Shown piece after piece: positions 51,677 through 59,813 of a DNA stretch of 64,000 nucleotides. The position numbers were made by a program, and so were the translations under genes. Each line of letters begins with the position of its first letter. Position 1 is the stretch's first letter. Location: the NCBI GenBank assembly GCA_964247385.1, contig CAXTUB010000004.1:124001-188000 (forward strand). Direction: 5' to 3'. Source of the DNA: TMP-86 sp964247385. Its GTDB lineage: Bacteria; Pseudomonadota; Gammaproteobacteria; Steroidobacterales; Steroidobacteraceae. The notes under the pieces are model-generated. The model was given only the letters and a program-made list of their open reading frames with translations, was not told the DNA's origin and did no database searches.

Positions 51677-53677
51677 CTACTTCAAAACCGCCTCGATACT
51701 CTTGGTGACATTCTCCGGCGTAAAGCCGAAATGCTTGAACAAATCCTTGGCCGGCGCAGATTCGCCAAAGTGATCGATGCCAACGATGCGCCCTTTCAGC
51801 CCGACGAAACGCCACCACGTATCGCGGGCGCCCGCTTCCACGGCAACCCGACGCGTGATGGAGTCCGGCAACACCTGCTGCCGATAACTCTCATCCTGCC
51901 GCTCGAACGTCGTGGTGCTCGGCATGGAGATCAATCGCACGCGCCGGCCGCTCGAGTTCAAACCACGCACGGCTTGCGCAGCGATGCCGACTTCCGAGCC
52001 GGTAGCCAAGACCGCGGCCTCGGGCGCGCCGCCCTCGGGCTCGATCAACACGTAGCCGCCGCGCTCGATGGCCTTCACTTGCGCATCACTTCGCGCTTCG
52101 GGCTGCAGCGACTGCCGGCTCAGGACGAGCGCCGTCGGACGCTCGCGATGGTCTATGGCAACTCGCCACGAGACCGTCGTCTCGACCGAATCGCATGGCC
52201 GCCATACATCGAGATTGGGAATCAAGCGGAGCGAGCCGATTTGCTCGATGGGCTGGTGCGTCGGACCGTCTTCGCCCAAGCCGATGGAATCGTGCGTGTA
52301 GACGAACACGACGCCGATTTTCATCAGCGCCGCCATGCGCACCGCGTTGCGCGCGTAATCGGAGAATGTAAGAAACGTACCGCCGTAAGCGATGAATCCG
52401 CCATGCAGCGTAATGCCGTTCATGATGGCCGACATGCCGAATTCGCGCACGCCGTAATGCACATAGTTGCCTTTCGGCTCTTCGGGCGTTTGAGTCACCG
52501 AATCCTTGCGCCACGTGCCGTTCGAGGGCGTGAGATCCGCGGAGCCGCCAAGCAACTCGGGCAACACCGGGCCAATGACATTGAGCACCGCTTGAGAGGA
52601 TTGACGCGAAGCGAGCGCAGCTCCCTCTTTCTGCGCCTTCGCAGCTTCTGAAGTCATGAGGTCCGCAAGACTCTTCGGCAGCTCGCCCCGCATCCGGCGT
52701 TCGAGCTCGCCGGCAAGATCGGGAAACGCCTTGCGGTATGCATCGAGGCGCGTATTCCATTCGCTCTCGGCCTTCTTGCCCTTCTCGCGGCAATCCCACG
52801 CCGCGCGAATATCCGCCGGGATTTCGAATGCGGGCCATTTCCAATCGAGCGCCTTGCGCGTGGCCGCAACCTCCTCCGTACCCATCGCCTCGCCGTGCAT
52901 GGCCTTGGTGCCTTGCTTGTTGGGCGCCCCCCAGCCGATCACCGTCTGGCAGGCAATGAAGCTGGGACGGCGCGTCTCGGCGCGCGATTCGGCAAGCGCC
53001 TTGGCCACGGCATCCGCATCTTGCCCGTCCACTTTCGCAATGACGTGCCAACCGTAAGCCTCGAAACGCTCCGGCGAATTATCGTTGAACCAACCCTGTA
53101 CTTTGCCGTCGATGGAAATGCCGTTGTCATCGTAGACAGCGATCAACTTGCCGAGCTGCTGCGTACCGGCGAATGAGCAGGCCTCATGAGAAATGCCTTC
53201 CATCAAGCAACCATCGCCCAGGAACACATACGTGTGGTGATTGATGATCTCGTGTCCGGGCCGATTGAACGTCGCCGCCAAGGTGCGCTCGGCGAGCGCC
53301 ATGCCCACCGCATTGGCAAGGCCCTGCCCCAAGGGCCCGGTGGTGGTCTCGATGCCAAGCTCGGGTTGCCGCTCAGGGTGCCCCGCCGTCTTCGAGCCGA
53401 ACTGGCGGAAGCGCTTGATCTCATCGATGGAAAGCGGATAGCCCGTGAGATACAACAGCGAATACAACAGCATGGAGGCGTGGCCGTTCGACAGCACGAA
53501 CCGGTCGCGATCCCACCACTGAGGATCGCCGGGATTATGTTTCAGCACATCGCGCCAGAGCACTTCGGCGATGTCCGCCATGCCCATGGGCGCGCCCGGA
53601 TGGCCCGAGTTGGCCTGCTGTACCGCATCCATGGTCAGGGCTCGAATGGCATTGGCCATTTCGCGACGGGTCGGCAT
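51677..53677 (-). CDS. tkt: Transketolase
   Basis: The 666-aa thiamine-diphosphate enzyme begins MPTRREMANAIRALTMDAV. It shows GHPGAPMGMADIAEVLW and GPLGQGLANAVGMALAE, the ThDP motif GDGCLMEGISHEA and LIAVYDDNGISIDG, GVREFGMSAIMNGI and HDSIGLGEDGPTHQPIEQ. It links glycolysis with the pentose phosphate pathway. It is the first gene of the tkt-gap-pgk-pyk operon and diverges from cpdA. Confidence 0.97.
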   Translation of the reverse strand: MPTRREMANAIRALTMDAVQQANSGHPGAPMGMADIAEVLWRDVLKHNPGDPQWWDRDRFVLSNGHASMLLYSLLYLTGYPLSIDEIKRFRQFGSKTAGHPERQPELGIETTTGPLGQGLANAVGMALAERTLAATFNRPGHEIINHHTYVFLGDGCLMEGISHEACSFAGTQQLGKLIAVYDDNGISIDGKVQGWFNDNSPERFEAYGWHVIAKVDGQDADAVAKALAESRAETRRPSFIACQTVIGWGAPNKQGTKAMHGEAMGTEEVAATRKALDWKWPAFEIPADIRAAWDCREKGKKAESEWNTRLDAYRKAFPDLAGELERRMRGELPKSLADLMTSEAAKAQKEGAALASRQSSQAVLNVIGPVLPELLGGSADLTPSNGTWRKDSVTQTPEEPKGNYVHYGVREFGMSAIMNGITLHGGFIAYGGTFLTFSDYARNAVRMAALMKIGVVFVYTHDSIGLGEDGPTHQPIEQIGSLRLIPNLDVWRPCDSVETTVSWRVAIDHRERPTALVLSRQSLQPEARSDAQVKAIERGGYVLIEPEGGAPEAAVLATGSEVGIAAQAVRGLNSSGRRVRLISMPSTTTFERQDESYRQQVLPDSITRRVAVEAGARDTWWRFVGLKGRIVGIDHFGESAPAKDLFKHFGFTPENVTKSIEAVLK

Positions 53678-53835
53678 GATGAGCTCCACGAAAAATCAGC
53701 CGTACATTGTCCTCGAAGCGCCAGCGACCGGCAACGAGAAAACGCGACGCAAGTCTTGTTGTCCGCGCCCCGAGGCGCCGCCGGGCTTTGACTCAGTTCA
53801 AGTAAGGTCAGACCCGGCTTTGATAGGATCGCCGC

Positions 53836-54600
53836 ATGAAATTATTGCAATTCACCGACACTCATTTGTACGGCAAGAGCAGCCGCACATTGCGCGGCGT
53901 CGAGCCTTATTCGAGCTTGCGGTCGATGGTGCAGCAAGCGTTTGCCAGCGTGCCGGATTTCGATGCGATCTTGGTAACGGGCGATCTGGTGCAAGATGAT
54001 CCATCGGGCTATGCACGCTTCGCCGAGACCTTTGCGCAGGTGGGTAAGCCGGTTCTGTGCATTCCGGGCAACCACGATGACCCGATGGCCATGCGAAGCG
54101 CGCTTGCGCGCGCGCCATTTCAAGTCGGCGGAGTGTGGCGCGCGCAGGCATGGCAAATCATATTGCTCGATAGCGTGGTGCCCGGCGAAGTGGGGGGCCG
54201 CTTGAGCGATGCAGAGCTCGAGCGCCTGGAGGCTGCATTGTCTGCCTCCCCCGCCTACGCGTTGGTGTGTCTGCATCATCATCCCGTCCCCATGGGCAGT
54301 CTCTGGCTGGACAGTGTGGGACTTGCCGAGGCGGATGACTTTTGGCGCGTGATCGATGCGCACGACCATGTGCGCGGCGTGAGTTGGGGACATGTGCATC
54401 AAGCCGCGCAAAGCGTGCGCGGTCCGGTGCAGTTGCTCGCGACGCCCTCGACCTGCTCGCAGTTCTTGCCGTTCAGCGATCAGTTCGCCATCGATGATCG
54501 CCCGCCCGCGTTCCGCAGCTACGTGTTGCATGCGGATGGCAGGCTCGAAACCCAGGTCGAATGGGCACAGCTGCACTCTGCGCGGCGCGCCGCGGGATGA
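53836..54600 (+). CDS. Calcineurin-like metallophosphoesterase, 3',5'-cAMP phosphodiesterase CpdA type
   Basis: The 254-aa protein has metal motifs MKLLQFTDTHLYG (DxH), LVTGDLVQDDP (GD), IPGNHDDP (GNHD), CLHHHPVPMGS and GVSWGHVHQAA (GHxH), matching the CpdA/Icc class III phosphodiesterases that lower cAMP. Substrate is inferred. It diverges from tkt. TAGGAT lies six bases before the ATG. Confidence 0.9.
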   Translation: MKLLQFTDTHLYGKSSRTLRGVEPYSSLRSMVQQAFASVPDFDAILVTGDLVQDDPSGYARFAETFAQVGKPVLCIPGNHDDPMAMRSALARAPFQVGGVWRAQAWQIILLDSVVPGEVGGRLSDAELERLEAALSASPAYALVCLHHHPVPMGSLWLDSVGLAEADDFWRVIDAHDHVRGVSWGHVHQAAQSVRGPVQLLATPSTCSQFLPFSDQFAIDDRPPAFRSYVLHADGRLETQVEWAQLHSARRAAG

Positions 54601-55508
54601 TGCGGGCAACGTCCGGCTTTGCGCGCATGTCGCGCGCGATCGCCTGGGGGCTGCGTGCCGCCCTGCTGCTCAGCTTGTGCGGTTCGGCCGCGTGGGCAGA
54701 TAGCGCTCATCACACGCTATGGCATGTGCAAGGCCGCAGCAACGTGGTGTACTTGCTCGGCTCGATTCACGTGTTGCGCGAGCGGGATTACCCCTTGCCT
54801 GCCGCCGTGATGGATGCTTACTCCAAGGCTCAAGTTCTTGTGCTCGAAATCAATCTCGATGACATGGAGTCGCCCGAGATTCAAGCCGAGATGATGGCCG
54901 CGGCGGCGGGTCCGGACGGAAAAACCCTGCACGATGTGCTCGGCGCGGCGCGCTATGCACGGGCCGCCGAGCTCGCCAAGGAAGTTGGGTTCGATCTCGA
55001 TAACTTCGATCAGTTTGCGCCGTGGTTTGCCGCGGAAACTATTTCGCAGTTGCAACTCATGGAGCTCGGCTTTTCACCCACCTCAGGGATCGATGTCTAC
55101 CTGGCGTCGCAAGCACGTGCCGACCGCAAAGATCTGGGAGCGCTCGAAACCGCGCACGAGCAAATCGCGTTGTTCGAATCGCTCGATGCGCAGCGCCAGG
55201 CGGACTACCTGGTGGCAAGTCTCGAAGAGTCAAAAAACCTGCCGCGTGAAGTGGATCGCATGGTGAGTGCATGGCGCACGGGCGATGCCGCGTGGTTCGG
55301 CAATCAGCTGGAACGCGAGCTGGGGAGCGACCCGAGGCTGTATTCAGCCATGCTCTCCTCACGCAACCGCCGCTGGGTTCCGAAAATCGAAGGGTTTCTG
55401 AACGAGCGCAAGAACTACCTGGTCGTGGTCGGGGCCGGTCATCTGGCCGGCCCTGACAGCGTCATCCAACTCTTGCGTAAAGACGGCTACACCGTCGTGC
55501 AAGATTGA
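54597..55508 (+). CDS. TraB/GumN family protein
   Basis: The 303-aa protein has a signal peptide (GLRAALLLSLCGSAAWA) and the TraB/GumN hallmarks: VVYLLGSIHVLRERDYPLP with the conserved GxxH, GIDVYLASQAR, and VVVGAGHLAGPDSVIQLL (GxxH). The fold is linked to erythromycin-esterase-like and Tiki-type metalloproteases, but function in bacteria is unproven. ATGATG overlaps the cpdA stop. 54600 is an alternative start. Confidence 0.88.
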   Translation: MMRATSGFARMSRAIAWGLRAALLLSLCGSAAWADSAHHTLWHVQGRSNVVYLLGSIHVLRERDYPLPAAVMDAYSKAQVLVLEINLDDMESPEIQAEMMAAAAGPDGKTLHDVLGAARYARAAELAKEVGFDLDNFDQFAPWFAAETISQLQLMELGFSPTSGIDVYLASQARADRKDLGALETAHEQIALFESLDAQRQADYLVASLEESKNLPREVDRMVSAWRTGDAAWFGNQLERELGSDPRLYSAMLSSRNRRWVPKIEGFLNERKNYLVVVGAGHLAGPDSVIQLLRKDGYTVVQD

Positions 55509-56009
55509 TTACTCTTCGGGGGGCGGCGGCGGACCATGGTGCCACCCGCCGCCGTTTCTCATGCGCTCGTGCATTCGCGTCTCCATGGCTTCCAGCTGAG
55601 TTCGCTGCGCGGGAGTCAGCACCGCATAAACTTTGGCGCGCAAGTCTGCCTCGGCCGTGATGGCTTGCGATGTGAGTGAGCCGTTGGCCTGGCTCACGTC
55701 CGAAACCGTGGTCGCGTAATTGGGATCATCCGGTTTTACGGCGTGCAGCCGCTGCATGTTGCCGTGAATCTGCTCGTGCAGTGATTTCAAGGATGCGCCC
55801 TGAGAATCGAAAATCGCATCGACTTTGGATTTTTGATCCGCCGTCAAATTGAGCTTCTCATAGATGCGCTCGCGCATCGGGCCCGAGTCGCGCGGCCCGC
55901 CGATGCGTGGCCCGCCCGGCACCGGCGAATCTGCCGCGAAGCTTGGGCCGATTGCTGTCCAACTGCTCGCCAGAATCGCGGCGGCGAGCCCCGCCCTCAA
56001 TGCATTCAT
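55509..56009 (-). CDS. Spy/CpxP-family periplasmic protein (LTXXQ motifs)
   Basis: The 166-aa protein has a signal peptide (LRAGLAAAILASSWTAIGPSFA) and two LTxxQ motifs, LTADQ and LTPAQ, on a helical body. It resembles the cradle-like Spy/CpxP chaperones. The C-terminus is His/Pro-rich (HHGPPPPPEE). CpxP and Spy are Cpx targets in E. coli, and a CpxRA-like pair lies 1.5 kb away. Its stop abuts the TraB/GumN gene stop. Confidence 0.82.
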   Translation of the reverse strand: MNALRAGLAAAILASSWTAIGPSFAADSPVPGGPRIGGPRDSGPMRERIYEKLNLTADQKSKVDAIFDSQGASLKSLHEQIHGNMQRLHAVKPDDPNYATTVSDVSQANGSLTSQAITAEADLRAKVYAVLTPAQRTQLEAMETRMHERMRNGGGWHHGPPPPPEE

Positions 56010-56136
56010 GGTTCACTCCTCGTGCGATGCGCACCATTTCATCCTAGAAGAACCGCGGTGGATTTCGTGTCAACCAGCCGCAAAGCCCGTGCAAAGTTTT
56101 GTTGACGTCTCACGCGTTCGTCTTTGCGCGCGGCCG

Positions 56137-56811
56137 TCATTTCACCGAGTACTCACGGGCTTCGAGGCACGCCGCGATGGCGCGCCGGTAATCGGCGCGC
56201 TTCGTATTGTTGAGCGAATCAGAAACTCCGCCCCCGGGGGCGCTCGGGTCGAACCCGGTCTGCTCCACCGCCCACTGATGGCATTCGAACCGGTCGCGCG
56301 ACTGCTCATCAGCGGATTGTCCCCGCTTGGGATAGACGAAAAAATCTTCGGTTTGCGGGGCGGTTTGCACAGCGCCGTTCGTCACCTCCTGCGGCGGTTG
56401 GGTAACGACATAGCCATTGGCCTGTTGATTCCATAGGTAGTAGGTCTCGTTGGCGTAGTAATAGGGCACTCCCCCCAACCAGACCGTGGTGTATGACTCC
56501 GGCAGAAAAGACACGACGAGACCTGCCGGTGGTGCAAACACCACGAAGCGCGGGCCGTAAGGCCGATACCACACTCCGCGAGATACATAGTAGTGCTCAT
56601 GCCCGTACACGACGGTGCGATAGCCATTAGGCAATGCAGCGACACGATAGCCGCGAGGAGGATAGTAATGATCATGGTGGTAGCGACCGTCGAACATCAT
56701 GCCGCGGCCGTGCCCCGGGTCGGCCCGTTGGGCCAGCGCACTCTGCGAACACCACGCAGCACTCGAGACCACCGCCGCCGCCAGCCAAAAATTTCGCATG
56801 AATCGAGTCAT
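56137..56811 (-). CDS. DUF6515-like secreted protein with C-terminal EC/WA module
   Basis: The 224-aa protein has a signal peptide (WLAAAVVSSAAWCSQSALA). A Tyr/Pro/His-rich domain follows (YYPPRGYRVAALPNGYRTVV, YYVSRGVWYRPYGPRFVVF, PYYYANETYYLW), matching my recollection of DUF6515. The C-terminal part reads YPKRGQSADEQSRDRFECHQ, WAVEQTGFDPS and YRRAIAACLEAREYSVK. The same two-part C-terminal pattern occurs in the next gene. Its function is unknown; the location suggests an envelope-stress role. Confidence 0.75.
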   Translation of the reverse strand: MTRFMRNFWLAAAVVSSAAWCSQSALAQRADPGHGRGMMFDGRYHHDHYYPPRGYRVAALPNGYRTVVYGHEHYYVSRGVWYRPYGPRFVVFAPPAGLVVSFLPESYTTVWLGGVPYYYANETYYLWNQQANGYVVTQPPQEVTNGAVQTAPQTEDFFVYPKRGQSADEQSRDRFECHQWAVEQTGFDPSAPGGGVSDSLNNTKRADYRRAIAACLEAREYSVK

Positions 56812-56814
56812 GGC

Positions 56815-57447
56815 TCACTCCACCGAATAGCCGCGGCCCTGCAGGCAAGCGCGCAAGGCCCGTTGATACGATAAGACCCCCGCATCCGCATCGGCCGCTC
56901 GCTGCGCTTGTTCGGCATCGAGGCGCGCCTGCTCATCCTTCGCGCGCTGCACCCGGGAAGAATCGGATGCGGCCCCAATCACCGCGCCGGCAACGGCGCC
57001 GATCACCGCTCCCGCCGTCGCATCGCGGGGACGCACGACGGTGGATCCGACGACGGCGCCGGCCACCGTGCCCACCGCGGTGTCTCGTCCGGCGGGAGGT
57101 GCGGGCGATACGCGCAGATTGGAGCGCGGATTCACACGCACCAGACTCGGGTCATAGCCCGTTTGCTTGCGGGCCCACAAGTAACACTCATAGCGATCAC
57201 GATCCTGTTGTTGGGGTGATTGGCCCTGCGTGGGGTACGAGTAGACCTCCGGATTAGGGCGTTGCACCGCGACGGGCATGGGTGCATAGCGCGCGGATCG
57301 GGATGGCGCCGCCACAGAGGCAACGCGCGGGGGCGGTGCACTGGTGGCCGGAGGGACATTGGGAGGGGGCGTAGCGGTGGCGCAGCCGATAAGCGACAGC
57401 GCCAAAGCACTTTGAACCATCCCCGCTGAACATCGATGTTTGAACAT
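56815..57447 (-). CDS. Lipoprotein with glycine-zipper segment and EC/WA module
   Basis: The 210-aa protein carries a lipobox (LALSLIGC) after a short basic N-terminus, then a Pro/Ala-rich linker. The module YPTQGQSPQQQDRDRYECYL, WARKQTGYDPS follows. A Gly-zipper membrane segment (AVGTVAGAVVGSTVV, AGAVIGAVAGAVIGAA) is next, and then SYQRALRACLQGRGYSVE. Glycine-zipper lipoproteins of this type sit in the outer membrane and respond to stress. It ends 4 bp before the DUF6515-like gene. The start is ATG 57447; the frame is open to 57486. Confidence 0.78.
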   Translation of the reverse strand: MFKHRCSAGMVQSALALSLIGCATATPPPNVPPATSAPPPRVASVAAPSRSARYAPMPVAVQRPNPEVYSYPTQGQSPQQQDRDRYECYLWARKQTGYDPSLVRVNPRSNLRVSPAPPAGRDTAVGTVAGAVVGSTVVRPRDATAGAVIGAVAGAVIGAASDSSRVQRAKDEQARLDAEQAQRAADADAGVLSYQRALRACLQGRGYSVE

Positions 57448-57524
57448 GAGCGACTCTCTGCAAAGAATTGTCAAACTCCGCACCACTCCACGTGCCGCGC
57501 ACCCGACTGTGCGAAAGTGCGGCT

Positions 57525-58259
57525 ATGCCTTCCGATGCGCAAAATCAAGGCGATCCGCGCGTGCTTCTGATCGATGATGATCGGGAGCTGTGCCAAATGC
57601 TATCGGAGTACCTGACTACAGAACGCTTCGATGTCGTAAGCGTTTACGACGGCGCGCAAGCCATCGAAAAAATTCGCGCGGAATGCTTCGAGATCATCAT
57701 CCTGGACGTTATGTTGCCCGGCGCCAGCGGTTTCGATGTGCTGCGCTCATTGAACGGCGGCGCCAGCTCGCGCAGCGGCGAAGCGGCAACGCCCGTGCTC
57801 ATGCTCACCGCGCGCGGCGACGATGTCGATCGCATCGTAGGCCTGGAACTGGGTGCGGACGATTATTTGAGCAAGCCCTTCAACCCGCGCGAGCTCATTG
57901 CACGCATGCGGGCGATTCTGCGCCGAGTTTCGGCGCGCACGACTCGCGTCAGTGTCGAGGAGCTCGAGGTGGGCGGCATCCGCTTGAACACCGGCACGCA
58001 TCAAGTGTGGATGGATCAGTCGGCGGTCATGCTGACCGGCGCGGAATTTCGCGTGCTGGAACTGTTGATGCGTTCGAAGGGACAGGTCTTGCCGCGCGAG
58101 CTGCTCACCGAGCAGGCATTGGGACGAAAGCTCGTGCCTTACGATCGCAGCATCGACACTCATATCAGCAACATCCGGCGCAAGCTCGGCCTCACGGCCG
58201 AAGGAGTCCCCGGGCTCAAGAATGTGCGCGGTGCCGGCTATACCCTCACGTGGGGCTGA
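57525..58259 (+). CDS. OmpR-family response regulator (CpxR-like)
   Basis: The 244-aa regulator has a receiver domain (VLLIDDDRELCQML, phospho-acceptor D61 in IIILDVMLPGASGF, LTARGD, K of YLSKPFNPREL). It also has a winged-helix DNA-binding domain (LTGAEFRVLELLMRSKGQVL, DTHISNIRRKLGL, NVRGAGYTL). It is transcribed with the kinase and away from the secreted-protein genes. CpxR assignment rests on similarity of layout and neighbourhood. Confidence 0.9.
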   Translation: MPSDAQNQGDPRVLLIDDDRELCQMLSEYLTTERFDVVSVYDGAQAIEKIRAECFEIIILDVMLPGASGFDVLRSLNGGASSRSGEAATPVLMLTARGDDVDRIVGLELGADDYLSKPFNPRELIARMRAILRRVSARTTRVSVEELEVGGIRLNTGTHQVWMDQSAVMLTGAEFRVLELLMRSKGQVLPRELLTEQALGRKLVPYDRSIDTHISNIRRKLGLTAEGVPGLKNVRGAGYTLTWG

Positions 58260-58269
58260 GGGAAGCCGT

Positions 58270-59769
58270 TTGCACAGCCTGTTCTTTCGCATATTCATCT
58301 CGTTTTGGGTGGCCATGGCGCTCATTGTCGGCGGCAGCATGGCGTTCACGGCGGCCATCGCTTCACGCGAAAACGATCCCATCGCGAGCGAGCGGCGCCC
58401 CGCACTCGCACTCGAAGCGGCGCAAGTCCTGTCGCGCGGCGGTGTTGCGCAGCTTCGCGCGTGGCTGCGGCAGAATAAACAAGCCATACCGGAGCGCGAC
58501 TTCTTCATCATCGATACGCGCGGCCATGATCTGTTGAATCGAAAACTTTCCGAGCCGGTCGCGCATCGAGTCGAGCTGTGGCTGCACGGCCTCGATCCGC
58601 TGCCTGGAATGGAGCCCGGCGCGCCACCATCTGCGATCGCATCGCGAGCGCCGCCGGAGATCGCACCGCGAGCGCCGCCGCAATTCACATCGCGCCCGCC
58701 AGAAATTTCATTGTCCCCGCCGCCGCGAGAGATGGGTTCACTTCAGACGCCGCCGCGCGGCGCGGTGACCTGGAGGCCGTTTGTTTGGCCGCAGATCCGC
58801 GCGCCGGATGGCGAGATCTATACCCTGGTGTTCTCGCCGCGACGGCCGATGTTGTTCGGAGCGCTCTCGCTGCCGGGCATTCCGCTCGCAGTCCTGGGCA
58901 TTTCCTTAAGCATCAGCGCCATGGCGAGCCTATGGCTTGCGCGGCATTTCAGCGCGCCCATCCGCCGCATCCAGGCCGGCGCGCGCGCATTGGCCTCGGA
59001 CGACATGAGCGTGAGAGTCAGCGATGGGCTCGCGGGACGGCGCGATGAGCTGGCCGTGCTTGCGCGCGATTTCGATGCCATGGCGGATCAACTGCGCGCG
59101 GCCCGCACCGCGCGTACGGACTTGTTGCGCGATATTTCGCACGAGCTTCGATCGCCGCTTGCGCGCATGCGAGTGGCGCTGGGCATTGCGCGTCAGCCGG
59201 GAGCGGACCCGGCGCGTCAACTCGATCGCCTCGATGTGGAGATCGAACGGCTCGATGCGTTGATCAGCCAGATTCTGAAGCTCTCGCGCTTGCAAGGGAG
59301 CGGTGCGAGCTTAGAGCGTGAACGGCTCGAGCTCGACGACTTGCTCGAGGAAGTGGCCGCCGATGCGCGCTTCGAAGCGGCCGCCAAAGAATGTACGGTC
59401 GGCCTCATCGGCGCCTCCGGGCTGTTCATCACCGGACATCGCGAGCTATTGCGCAGCGCCGTGGAAAACGTGCTGCGCAATGCCGTGCGCTATGCCCCGC
59501 CCGGCTCGCGTGTCGAATTGGAGCGGCGCGGCGGTGCAGCCGTGGAAGTTTACGTGCGCGATCGCGGCGAGGGAGTGCCCGATGCGCACTTGATGCGTAT
59601 TTTCGAGCCGTTCTATCGCGTCGCGGCCGCGCGGGACCGGGGCAGCGGCGGCGAAGGCATTGGGCTTGCCATTACCGCCCACGTGATGCGTGCTCATGGC
59701 GGCACTGCGACCGCCGTGAATCGCCCCGGCGGTGGATTGGAAGTCGCCTTGCGCTTGCCCGCGGCCTGA
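58270..59769 (+). CDS. Sensor histidine kinase (CpxA-like)
   Basis: The 499-aa kinase has a membrane helix (FFRIFISFWVAMALIVGG), a periplasmic sensor with an unusual Pro/Ala/Arg stretch around residues 115-155 (SRAPPEIAPRAPPQF), and a second helix (LPGIPLAVLGISLSISAM). HAMP, DHp with H291 (LLRDISHELRSPLARM), and a HATPase with N (NVLRNAVRYAPPGS), G1 (DRGEGVPD) and G2 (GEGIGLAIT) boxes follow. The start is a TTG at 58270 behind GAGGGAAG. The sensed signal is unknown, and the Spy-like neighbour favours envelope stress. Confidence 0.9.
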   Translation: MHSLFFRIFISFWVAMALIVGGSMAFTAAIASRENDPIASERRPALALEAAQVLSRGGVAQLRAWLRQNKQAIPERDFFIIDTRGHDLLNRKLSEPVAHRVELWLHGLDPLPGMEPGAPPSAIASRAPPEIAPRAPPQFTSRPPEISLSPPPREMGSLQTPPRGAVTWRPFVWPQIRAPDGEIYTLVFSPRRPMLFGALSLPGIPLAVLGISLSISAMASLWLARHFSAPIRRIQAGARALASDDMSVRVSDGLAGRRDELAVLARDFDAMADQLRAARTARTDLLRDISHELRSPLARMRVALGIARQPGADPARQLDRLDVEIERLDALISQILKLSRLQGSGASLERERLELDDLLEEVAADARFEAAAKECTVGLIGASGLFITGHRELLRSAVENVLRNAVRYAPPGSRVELERRGGAAVEVYVRDRGEGVPDAHLMRIFEPFYRVAAARDRGSGGEGIGLAITAHVMRAHGGTATAVNRPGGGLEVALRLPAA

Positions 59770-59813
59770 TCGCCCGGGTGGGCGCACTTCGAGCGGCACG
59801 CTATCATCATGCC

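Noticed and set aside
59391..59813. Extension of hemL into the kinase gene
   Set aside because: The extra codons are Arg/Cys-rich shadow sequence of the kinase. HemL proteins begin near ATG 59814.
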